Source of the DNA: an uncultured Methanomassiliicoccales archaeon
GTDB taxonomy: Archaea; Thermoplasmatota; Thermoplasmata; Methanomassiliicoccales; Methanomethylophilaceae
Assembly (NCBI GenBank): GCA_934234005.1
Contig: CAKQHC010000091.1
Location: 1-5,844, forward strand
Direction of reading: 5' to 3'
Length of the DNA: 5,844 nucleotides
Part shown: one piece after another, positions 1 to 5,844 of the stretch
Layout: every line of letters starts with the position of its first letter
How positions within the stretch are numbered: position 1 is the first letter of the stretch
Notes under the pieces: model-generated
The model's database searches: none
Told to the model about the DNA's origin: nothing
Seen by the model: only the letters and a program-made list of their open reading frames with translations
Translations under genes and position numbers: made by a program

Positions 1-1
1 T

Positions 2-277
2 GCGCAATTCAATCTCGGTTTGAAGTATGAGTATGGTCAAGGAGTCGAACAATCCTACGAAGAAGCCGTAAAATGGTACAGGCTGTCTGCCGATCAGGGT
101 AATGCTTCTGCGCAATGCTATCTGGGTGAGATGTATGATAACGGCCAAGGAGTCGAACAATCATACGGAGAAGCCGTAAAATGGTATACTTTGGCTGCCG
201 ATCAGGGTAATGCCCGTGCGCAAAATAGGCTCCGCGATATGTATGAAAATGGTCTATACGTAGGAGCAGTTTTATGA
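2..277 (+). CDS. Sel1-like repeat protein, 5' piece (partial, frameshifted)
   Basis: The frame is open to the left edge, so the true start lies outside the window. It encodes two complete 36-residue Sel1-like repeats and the first half of a third. Each has the pattern AQxxLGxMYxxGxGVEQSY followed by EAVKWYxLAADQGNA. Sel1 repeats form paired helices resembling TPRs and normally serve as protein-binding scaffolds. After the residues YENGLYV the frame turns into GAVL and stops. Reading one base later restores EQFYEKSAKWYRL, an exact continuation of the repeat, so this piece and the ORF ending at 1706 belong to one gene split by a single extra base at 263-264. The TTG at 20 is an internal codon, not a credible start. 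No N-terminal signal or membrane segment can be judged. The repeat assignment is very secure; what the protein binds is unknown. Confidence 0.85.
   Translation, partial: AQFNLGLKYEYGQGVEQSYEEAVKWYRLSADQGNASAQCYLGEMYDNGQGVEQSYGEAVKWYTLAADQGNARAQNRLRDMYENGLYVGAVL
263..264 (+). other. Single-base insertion (frameshift) in the Sel1 array
   Basis: The sequence reads GTA GGA GCA G where the repeat consensus V-E-Q requires GTA GAG CAG. Removing one G at 263 or 264 joins YENGLYV to EQFYEKSAKWYRL in perfect 36-residue register, and the affected unit measures 109 bases instead of 108. The result is a premature stop at 275-277. It could be a genuine mutation, a variable-phase site or a sequence error. 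Confidence 0.85.
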
Positions 278-344
278 AAAATCTGCCAAATGGTACAGGC
301 TGTCGGCAGATCAGGGCGATGCCGATGCGCAATACAATCTTGGT

Positions 345-1706
345 GTGATGTACGATATCGGCAGAGGTGTCGAGCAATCCTACGAAGAAGCCGTAAAGTG
401 GTATGGATTATTGACAGATCATAGTGAGGCGATAGAGCAAAACCATCGTGCCTGGATGTGCAATATACTTGATGACAGGGAAACTGTAAAGTGGTATACA
501 TTAGCTGCTAATCAAGGTTATACCGATGCGCAAAATAATCTTGGTATAATATATGAACACGGCGAAGGTGTGAAACAATCTGATTGGGAAGCCGTAAAAT
601 GGTATACTTTGGCTGCTAATCAAGGCAATGTTTATGCGCAATACAATCTCGGTTGGATGTATGAGCGTGGTAAAGGTGTCGAACAATCCTATGAGGAAGC
701 CGTAAAATGGTATATTCTGGCTTCCAATAATGATCGTGATTCTGACATTTTTTTAGATGTAGAATATGAGGCTGTAAAGTGGTATACTTTAGCTGCCAAT
801 CAGGGCAACGCAGATATGCAGTGTAATCTTGGTTTGATGTATGAGGCCGGCAGAGGTGTCGAACAATCTTACGAAGAAGCGGTAAAGTGGTACAGGCTGT
901 CGGCAGATCAGGGCAATCCTTTTGCACAAAAAAAACTCGGCGTGATGTACGAGTTTGGCAGAGGTGTCGAACAATCCTATGAGGATGCCGTAAAGTGGTA
1001 TAGATTATCGGTATATCAGGGCAATCCATTTGCACAAGAAAAACTCGGCGTGATGTATATGGAGGGAAAAGGTGTCGAACAATCCTATGAGGAAGCCGTA
1101 AAATGGTACAGATTGTCTGCAGATCAGGGTTATGCTTGTGCTCAGAATTACCTCGGTTGGATGTATGAGCGTGGTAAAGGTGTCGAACAATCCTATGGGG
1201 AAGCCGTAAAATGGTACACTTTGGCGGCCAATCAGGGCGACGATTGTGCGCAATGCAATCTCGGTGTGATGTATGAGGCCGGCAGAGGTGTCGAACAATC
1301 TTATGAGGAAGCCGTAAAATGGTACAGATTGTCAACTTACCAAAATAATTCTGTTGCGCTGTACAACCTCGGTTTGAAGTATGAGTATGGCCAAGGGGTC
1401 AAACAATCCTACGAAGAAGCCGTAAAATGGTACAGGCTGTCGGCAGATCAAGGTAATGCCTGTGCGCAATGCAATCTCGGTGTGATGTATGAGTATGGCC
1501 AAGGTGTCGAACAATCCTACAAAGAAGCCGCAACATGGTACACTTTGGCTGCCAATCAGGGCAATGCCGATGCGCAATGTAATCTTGATAAGATACGTGA
1601 AAATTATAGAAGTACCTGCCAATCACAAAAAAGGTGTGATAACACTGATAATGTAAATGCATTGGGAAAATTATCAGAACAGACGATCCAGGCAATACTG
1701 TATTGA
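345..1706 (+). CDS. Sel1-like repeat protein, main piece
   Basis: This is a tandem array of Sel1-like repeats. Together with the 5' piece there are 15 units, most exactly 36 residues, plus a degenerate cap. Sel1-coding sequence in this frame already begins at 264, just after a TAG at 261-263. The GTG at 345 and ATG at 348 lie inside the GVMY of a repeat and have no Shine-Dalgarno, so neither is likely to be the original start. Two units are shortened, at 435-527 (31 residues) and 744-815 (24 residues); both keep the second helix, VKWYTLAANQG. After the last full unit, about 45 residues without repeat pattern follow (1572-1703, Cys- and Asn-containing), then TGA. Sel1 proteins generally act as adaptors. 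Its position just ahead of an ATPase-helicase pair suggests a scaffold or sensor for that machinery, but this is inference. It may be a pseudogene, or intact if the upstream shift is a sequence error. Confidence 0.85.
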   Translation: MMYDIGRGVEQSYEEAVKWYGLLTDHSEAIEQNHRAWMCNILDDRETVKWYTLAANQGYTDAQNNLGIIYEHGEGVKQSDWEAVKWYTLAANQGNVYAQYNLGWMYERGKGVEQSYEEAVKWYILASNNDRDSDIFLDVEYEAVKWYTLAANQGNADMQCNLGLMYEAGRGVEQSYEEAVKWYRLSADQGNPFAQKKLGVMYEFGRGVEQSYEDAVKWYRLSVYQGNPFAQEKLGVMYMEGKGVEQSYEEAVKWYRLSADQGYACAQNYLGWMYERGKGVEQSYGEAVKWYTLAANQGDDCAQCNLGVMYEAGRGVEQSYEEAVKWYRLSTYQNNSVALYNLGLKYEYGQGVKQSYEEAVKWYRLSADQGNACAQCNLGVMYEYGQGVEQSYKEAATWYTLAANQGNADAQCNLDKIRENYRSTCQSQKRCDNTDNVNALGKLSEQTIQAILY

Positions 1707-1714
1707 GTGGAATA

Positions 1715-2032
1715 ATGCATAAGCACAACCAGGTATTGGACGACATGGGATACCTGCAATTAGTTGACGATGATGTTGTTTCGGAATCGGATCAGGCAAC
1801 GGAGCAGATATACAAACAATCCTGTGATGATGTTTGGATTGTTTTCAGAGATTCCCTTTCGTCTGCAGAGAATGATTATATTACAAACATGTTAAAATTA
1901 AACAATACTAAGCGTGATTTTAAAATCGAAGAGTCAATCAATAACCGTGCATTTGACATTATCGGCGATTCGATTATTGATAACGGAAGTATTGTAGAAG
2001 ATTATTTGAAAGAATTGGAGCGCGTATTATGA
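1715..2032 (+). CDS. Short acidic protein resembling the end of a TerB-C domain
   Basis: This 105-residue protein has no signal peptide or membrane segment. From residue 75 it reads INNRAFDIIGDSIID and then IVEDYLKEL. That closely matches, from memory, the conserved end of the TerB-C domain (IN-x-x-A-x-D-x-x-GD-x-hI, then EDY). Residues 41-50, WIVFRDSLSS, fit the preceding W-x-x-F...LS element, and LDDMGYLQLVDDD fits the domain's acidic start loosely. The spacing between LS and IN looks about ten residues shorter than I expect. TerB-C normally sits at the end of a much larger TerB-N/TerB protein encoded next to a BrxD-like ATPase and helicase, exactly the neighbours here, so this may be a truncated or split remnant, or a subunit in its own right. 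ATG 1715 was chosen with GAGTGG at 1705-1710 as a weak ribosome site; TTG 1703, overlapping the Sel1 stop, is the alternative. It overlaps the ATPase start by 4 bases. Confidence 0.6.
   Translation: MHKHNQVLDDMGYLQLVDDDVVSESDQATEQIYKQSCDDVWIVFRDSLSSAENDYITNMLKLNNTKRDFKIEESINNRAFDIIGDSIIDNGSIVEDYLKELERVL
2017..2020 (+). promoter_or_regulatory. Ribosome binding site of the BrxD-like ATPase
   Basis: GGAG lies eight bases before the ATG at 2029, inside the end of the previous gene. Together with the ATGA stop/start overlap it fixes this start and implies translational coupling. Confidence 0.6.
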
Positions 2033-3324
2033 TTAAAATTCCATCGAGAATCGAAAAAGAGATTTTATCTGCATTTTCTGGAGGACAGGTTCCATCCCAA
2101 GGAACGGGATATGTTCAGTTTGGAAGGGATTCCGAATTGATATCGGTAGATAAAAATCTGAAAGCCACCGGAGAAAAGGACGGCATAGGAGTATTCAGAT
2201 TTGTATCCGGACAATTCGGAGCAGGAAAGAGTTTCATGTTGCAATTCATCCGCGAAGTGGCTATCAAGAACGATTTCGTAGTATTGAATGCAAATATAAC
2301 AAGGGAATGTAGATTCACAGGCAGCAGGAAAGAAGGATTGAGGCTATATCGTGAATTAATTAAGAATATGTCCACAAAAACACAACCGACCGGCGGTGCG
2401 TTGGAGATTGTTTTAAACAAATGGATTTCTAAAATACGCACAGAACTGGCAAATACCAACAACATCGATGAAGAAAATGTCACTACAAGTATGATTATGA
2501 AGGAAATCCGGAGAATTACATCGGAGATGTCGTATATGCCGATGTATAGTGATTTCATTCGCATGGTGTCACGTTATTGGATATCGGCCAGCAGTCAGTC
2601 TTTGGATAATAATGCACTTCGTTGGCTCAAAGGAGATTACGAGCAGAGATCTCTTGCTAGGAACGATTTGGATATAGGAGTTATTATCGATGATTCCAAT
2701 TGGTATCATTTCATCAGAATATGGACCAGATTTGTGGTCAGCATAGGATATAAGGGACTGATATTGATAATTGACGAAGGAGTTTATTTAGCCAAGATCG
2801 GAGCGAAAGCCCGTGAAAATAATTATGATAGTATACTGGCTATATACAATGATATATATTCGGGAAACACCAGAAATCTTTCCGTTTTTATGAGCGAGAC
2901 GCCTGCATCTGTGGAAGACAGAGTCAGAGGCCTCTACAGTTACGATCCTCTGCGTTCCAGATTGGAGCCCGGCAGAGTTATCAACGGTTTTTCCAATCCG
3001 AACAGTTGTGTCATAACTCTGCGTTTTCTTAATAAGAATGAATTGGGAGCACTTCTTCTTACATTGAGTGAAATTCATGCTCATGTGAATAAATATGAGA
3101 GGTCAATCTCCGAAGAAGATATAACTGAATTTGTGAGGAAAGAATCAAGCAAAAATATTACAGGCAATATTTTACCCCGTGACATATGCATGACATTTTT
3201 GGCAGTTTTAGACATAATGAGTCAGGAAAAAATGTCGTTTTCACAAATATATGGCAGTGTTCCGATCAATATAAAAACAGACGACGGCTCTAGAGAGAAT
3301 ATTGACGAGGTCTTGGATGTATGA
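2029..3324 (+). CDS. brxD: BREX-type P-loop ATPase, BrxD family (DUF2791-like)
   Basis: This 431-residue protein has the usual length for the family. The Walker A motif is GQFGAGKS at residues 61-68 (Lys67, Ser68). The Walker B motif is LILIIDE at 244-250 (Asp249, Glu250). Family hallmarks also present are LRLYRELIKNMST with the following GGAL near 104-124, RWLKGDY at 198-204, and TPASVEDRVRGLYSYDPLRSRL from 291, where the Arg-rich stretch and RGLYSY are diagnostic. The N-terminal FGRDSEL element (31-37) also fits. BrxD proteins are AAA-like ATPases of type 2 BREX phage defence and of TerB-linked operons; their exact biochemical role is not settled, and coupling ATP use to a partner helicase is a reasonable inference. 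It overlaps both neighbours by 4 bases and has no disruption or missing catalytic residue. The family call is strong; whether this is true BREX is doubtful, because no PglX or PglZ gene is in view. Confidence 0.85.
   Translation: MIKIPSRIEKEILSAFSGGQVPSQGTGYVQFGRDSELISVDKNLKATGEKDGIGVFRFVSGQFGAGKSFMLQFIREVAIKNDFVVLNANITRECRFTGSRKEGLRLYRELIKNMSTKTQPTGGALEIVLNKWISKIRTELANTNNIDEENVTTSMIMKEIRRITSEMSYMPMYSDFIRMVSRYWISASSQSLDNNALRWLKGDYEQRSLARNDLDIGVIIDDSNWYHFIRIWTRFVVSIGYKGLILIIDEGVYLAKIGAKARENNYDSILAIYNDIYSGNTRNLSVFMSETPASVEDRVRGLYSYDPLRSRLEPGRVINGFSNPNSCVITLRFLNKNELGALLLTLSEIHAHVNKYERSISEEDITEFVRKESSKNITGNILPRDICMTFLAVLDIMSQEKMSFSQIYGSVPINIKTDDGSRENIDEVLDV
3307..3310 (+). promoter_or_regulatory. 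Ribosome binding site of the helicase gene
   Basis: GAGG lies ten bases before the ATG at 3321, within the last codons of the ATPase gene. The ATG shares bases with the ATPase TGA stop (ATGA), typical of coupled translation. Confidence 0.5.
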
Positions 3325-5474
3325 GGGATTTCTATTCCGAACTTCCTCCGTTCCTTCAGGATTACGTCAGAGTTAATAAATGGACAGAGTTCAGGGACGT
3401 TCAAAAGAAGTCTTTCAAAGTATTGTTCGATTCGGATGACGACCTGCTGATAACATCCGGGACATCCAGCGGAAAGACAGAAGCTGCGATGTTTCCGGTG
3501 ATTTCGTCTCTTTATCGGAAACCGTGCAAAGGCATTGGGGCATTATATATCAGTCCATTAAAGGCATTAATCGACGATCAGTTCGAACGTATAGAAGAAA
3601 TTCTTACCCATGCTGATATTAAAGTGACCAATTGGCATGGTGATGTCAGTCAAAGTGTCAAGAAATCTTTGATGAGAAATCCCAGCGGAATACTTCAGAC
3701 TACACCCGAATCACTTCAATCTTTATTGTTTAACTATAGTTCCGAAATAGACGGAATGTTCCCGGAACTTCGTTTCATAATTATTGACGAAGTTCATGCG
3801 TTTATGAATTCGACCCGCGGATTGCAGTTATTATGCGAACTCGAATTATTGTCAAGGATAACCGGATGCAACCCTCGGCGTATCGGCCTGTCTGCCACAC
3901 TTTCGGATACGGAGACAGCATCAAATTGGCTTCGCGGAAACGGTGCACGCAACATATCGGTTGTAGAATGTCATAGTTTGTCCACACCCGACTTAGAATT
4001 AACATTTGATATTTTTCCATCCGGCGGAAGCGTAAATGATCCTGTTAATCCGCAAACGAACGAAGTACGCAACAAACACATTTTGGATTATTATATGAAG
4101 ATATTTGCCGAGACCAACCCGTATAATTGTATTGTATTTGCCAACAGCAGATTGGATGCAGAAAAGATAACACGCAACATAAAGATAATCAACAAGAGGA
4201 TGTCAAGTAACAAAGATATTGAGATCCATCACGGCAGCATATCAAAGGAACTTCGTAAAGATTCGGAATCAAAGATTAAAAATTCCCAATTCGGAGTAAC
4301 ATTAATCTCAACATCAACATTGGAGCTCGGAATTGATATAGGGAATATCGACCGTGTTGTTCAGAAAGACCCGCCGTACAGTTGTTCAAGCCTTGTTCAG
4401 AGAATAGGTCGTTCTGGTCGCAGAACGGGCGTACCCGTTTTTAGGATGTTTTGTACATGCGATATGGGAAAAGACAGAGATCAGATTTTTACTATACCCA
4501 TCAACCTTATAAGAGGCATAGCTCTGATGGAATTGGGACTCCGTGAAAAATGGGTTGAACCCATAAGATACAGTTCTCTGCCGTTTGGTCTTCTGTATCA
4601 GCAGACTATGGGATTCATTCATTCCAACGGAGGCGCAACATTCAGACTTTTATGTTCAAATGTCCTCTCATCTTATCCCTTTAATAATATCTCCGAAACA
4701 GACTACAAGATTATGTTGAAGCATCTTATTGAATCGGGGCACATAGAATTGTTTGAAGGCAGTTTTGTTATATCGGAGAAAGGAGAAAAAGTGGTGAACG
4801 ACATAGATTTTCTTGCAACATTCTCTGATGATAACAAATATGAAGTAATTTCAAACGGAAAGCTTATCGGATTTATTCCCAAACGTCCGGTTCCGAACAG
4901 ACGCATATTGCTTGCTGGACGTACATGGATAGTCAGTAAAGTGTCCGGTGTAACGGTTGAAGTCGATAAAGGTTCCGACGATGCGATAACGAATTGGGAC
5001 GGTGGCGAACCGTACATTCATGAAAAAATAATGTCGATGATGAGAATAGTTTTGGATTCCGATGAGATCTATCCATATATTGACAATAATGCATCAGAGG
5101 CTTTAAAATCTGCCAGATTAGTGTCTAAAAGTATTGGTTTTACTGATAAAATCATTCGGCGTTCCGAAGATATTGTAGAAATCCACCCATGGGTCGGAAG
5201 CGTACAGTTTGATACGCTGGTACGTATAATTAAGAGGATTGACGGGATGAAAATAATCGGATGCGTACCACCATACTATATTCGGATTGTCACCTGTTTT
5301 GATATCAGCTGTGTGAAGAAAACCATAATGGAGCGTATTAATAATACGGATCCCGTATCTTTGATAACCAAAAATGATTATCTTGATTATGAGAAATTTG
5401 ATTCATATGTCCCGCATTCGTTATTGGTAAAGAAATTCGTCAAAGATAAAATCGATATGGATTTTGCAATATAA
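3321..5474 (+). CDS. Lhr-like DEAD/DEAH superfamily 2 helicase (BrxHI-type)
   Basis: This 717-residue protein has all the core helicase motifs: motif I SGTSSGKTEAA (Lys52), Ia YISPLKALIDDQ (76-87), Ib TTPESL (127-132), II DEVH (156-159), III SAT (191-193), IV IVFANSR (271-277), V STSTLELGIDIG (330-341) and VI QRIGRSGRR (360-368). The TLELGID and QRIGRSGRR forms are typical of the Lhr branch of ATP-driven nucleic-acid translocases. A winged-helix-like region follows around 440-500. A beta-barrel-like element at about 507-552 contains GKLIGFIPKR and LAGRTWIVSKV, as in Lhr and BrxHI C-terminal regions, and an IHPWVG motif lies at 621-626. No fused nuclease motif is recognised. It is translationally coupled to the BrxD-like ATPase, its usual partner in type 2 BREX and TerB-linked operons. 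It is intact, and its stop lies 5 bases from the convergent LRR gene. It could instead be called a generic Lhr-like repair helicase, but the neighbours argue for defence. Confidence 0.88.
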   Translation: MRDFYSELPPFLQDYVRVNKWTEFRDVQKKSFKVLFDSDDDLLITSGTSSGKTEAAMFPVISSLYRKPCKGIGALYISPLKALIDDQFERIEEILTHADIKVTNWHGDVSQSVKKSLMRNPSGILQTTPESLQSLLFNYSSEIDGMFPELRFIIIDEVHAFMNSTRGLQLLCELELLSRITGCNPRRIGLSATLSDTETASNWLRGNGARNISVVECHSLSTPDLELTFDIFPSGGSVNDPVNPQTNEVRNKHILDYYMKIFAETNPYNCIVFANSRLDAEKITRNIKIINKRMSSNKDIEIHHGSISKELRKDSESKIKNSQFGVTLISTSTLELGIDIGNIDRVVQKDPPYSCSSLVQRIGRSGRRTGVPVFRMFCTCDMGKDRDQIFTIPINLIRGIALMELGLREKWVEPIRYSSLPFGLLYQQTMGFIHSNGGATFRLLCSNVLSSYPFNNISETDYKIMLKHLIESGHIELFEGSFVISEKGEKVVNDIDFLATFSDDNKYEVISNGKLIGFIPKRPVPNRRILLAGRTWIVSKVSGVTVEVDKGSDDAITNWDGGEPYIHEKIMSMMRIVLDSDEIYPYIDNNASEALKSARLVSKSIGFTDKIIRRSEDIVEIHPWVGSVQFDTLVRIIKRIDGMKIIGCVPPYYIRIVTCFDISCVKKTIMERINNTDPVSLITKNDYLDYEKFDSYVPHSLLVKKFVKDKIDMDFAI

Positions 5475-5479
5475 TTTGG

Positions 5480-5844
5480 TTACACCCTCTTCACCACAAC
5501 GTTCGGACCGAACGCATCCTTTCTGATATTCGCGAGCGATTTCGGAACGGTGACGATTTTCAGAGAATCGCAGCCCAGAAACGTTTCTTTTCCGATGCTC
5601 TTCACAGAATGCGGTACCGTCACGCTCTTTAGGGAAACACAGTTCCCGAAAGAACATTCCCCTATGCTTTTCACCGAACATGGTATGGCAGTTTTCGAGG
5701 GATAGGCAGCCGTAGAACGCCTCGTCCCCTATGCTCTTTACGTAATCAGGGATAATCGCGTTGCCGTATCTGTCTGTCCTTCCGCGCACGAGTTTATCCG
5801 TTCCTTTCTCCACCAGACAGCCGTCCGGCGAATAATAGTTCGGA
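5480..5844 (-). pseudogene. BspA-type leucine-rich-repeat protein, C-terminal end, frameshifted and partial
   Basis: Reading leftward from the right edge, the frame opens with YYSPDGCLVEKGTDKLVRG and then IPDYVKSIGDEAFYGCLSLE, a classic BspA/LRR_5 pattern. After LSLE it degenerates, while another frame carries TAIPCSVKSIGECSF, SVTVPHSVKSIGKETFLGC and VTVPKSLANIRKDAF, ending FGPNVVVKRV and stop at 5480. The equivalent KSIG positions lie 69 bases apart (5526, 5595, 5664), but the last interval (5664 to 5731) is 67, so two bases appear to be missing, most likely from the T run at 5692-5695. Such proteins are usually secreted or surface-bound and used for adhesion; the N-terminal part lies outside the window. 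G+C is about 50%, higher than the forward genes. It converges on the helicase with a 5-base gap and is probably unrelated to it. The frameshift could be real or a sequence error. Confidence 0.8.
5500..5514. repeat. Short perfect palindrome near the convergent gene ends
   Basis: CGTTCGG and CCGAACG flank a single A. As a hairpin it would form a six-pair stem with a three-base loop. It lies inside the last codons of the LRR gene (AFGPNV), 26 bases past the helicase stop. No T run follows on either strand, so a classical terminator is not supported, and the symmetry may simply reflect codon choice. Confidence 0.35.

Larger units (their letters stand above)
2..1571 (+). repeat. Tandem array of about 15 Sel1-like coding repeats
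   Basis: Units of 108 bases begin at 2, 110, 218, 327, 435, 528, 636, 744, 816, 924, 1032, 1140, 1248, 1356 and 1464. Three depart from 108: the unit at 218 is 109 bases (the extra base), the one at 435 is 93 bases and the one at 744 is 72 bases. The consensus pairs AQxNLGxMYExGxGVEQSY with EEAVKWYxLAADQGNA. Units alternate irregularly between YRLSADQG and YTLAANQG endings. Some non-adjacent units are nearly identical in DNA: 648-712 and 1152-1216 differ at 1 of 65 bases, and 11-87 and 1365-1441 differ at 4 of 77. This points to duplication or gene conversion within the array. Confidence 0.9.

Noticed and set aside
616..1335. 239-residue open frame on the minus strand across the Sel1 array
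   Set aside because: It is a shadow of the repetitive coding sequence: the peptide is itself a 36-residue repeat of His/Arg-rich low-complexity text without a recognisable domain, while the plus strand has clear Sel1 repeats.
2..1571. Possible CRISPR array or non-coding tandem repeat
   Set aside because: The 108-base units are coding, with protein-level conservation and synonymous variation, and there are no short identical repeats with unique spacers.
2115..2564. 149-residue minus-strand open frame opposite the ATPase
   Set aside because: It lies fully opposite the Walker A half of a well-supported BrxD-family gene and shows no motif or ribosome site of its own.
5500..5514. Bidirectional intrinsic terminator for the convergent genes
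   Set aside because: The palindrome lacks a following T run on either strand and lies within the LRR coding sequence, so a terminator call is not supported.
5421..5813. 130-residue minus-strand ORF as an intact gene overlapping the helicase end
   Set aside because: Only its first part is LRR sequence. After the frameshift it reads unrelated Arg/Lys-rich text and runs antisense into the helicase, so it is a frameshift product.

Overview
The window (about 40% G+C, rising to roughly 50% at the right end) carries one forward-reading gene block and the tail of a convergent gene. From left to right: (1) positions 1-1706, an array of Sel1-like repeats open at the left edge and broken by one extra base near 263; (2) 1715-2032, a short acidic ORF whose last 35 residues look like the end of a TerB-C domain; (3) 2029-3324, an intact P-loop ATPase of the BrxD family; (4) 3321-5474, an intact superfamily 2 helicase of the Lhr/BrxHI type; (5) 5480-5844 on the minus strand, the C-terminal end of a BspA-type leucine-rich-repeat protein, frameshifted and cut by the right edge.

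The ATPase and helicase overlap by 4 bases (ATGA), and the ATPase overlaps the short ORF in the same way. The short ORF starts 8 bases after the Sel1 stop, or overlaps it by 4 bases if a TTG start is used. The whole forward block therefore looks like one transcription unit whose promoter lies left of the window. BrxD plus an Lhr-like helicase is the pair found in type 2 BREX phage defence, and also, as I recall, in smaller operons where the pair follows a TerB-N/TerB-C protein. Here the TerB-C-like tail directly precedes the pair, which favours the second arrangement. What is unusual is that the bulk of the position where a TerB protein would sit is filled by Sel1 repeats. My inference is that the Sel1/TerB-C part acts as a scaffold or sensor for a nucleic-acid-remodelling ATPase-helicase machine. 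No methylase, nuclease or PglZ-like gene is visible.

Organism: abundant Sel1 repeats next to BspA-type LRR proteins, moderate-to-low G+C and heavy use of AUA and AGA/AGG suggest a gut- or rumen-associated microbe. A Methanomassiliicoccales archaeon is my leading guess, because both repeat families are common there, but a host-associated bacterium cannot be excluded.

The reading frame is disrupted in the Sel1 array (one extra base) and in the LRR gene (two bases missing), and possibly at the Sel1/TerB-C junction. About 3.4 kb of ATPase and helicase coding sequence is uninterrupted. This pattern could mean decay or variation in the repeat genes, or local sequence errors. I see no RNA genes, CRISPR array, insertion sequence or convincing terminator.
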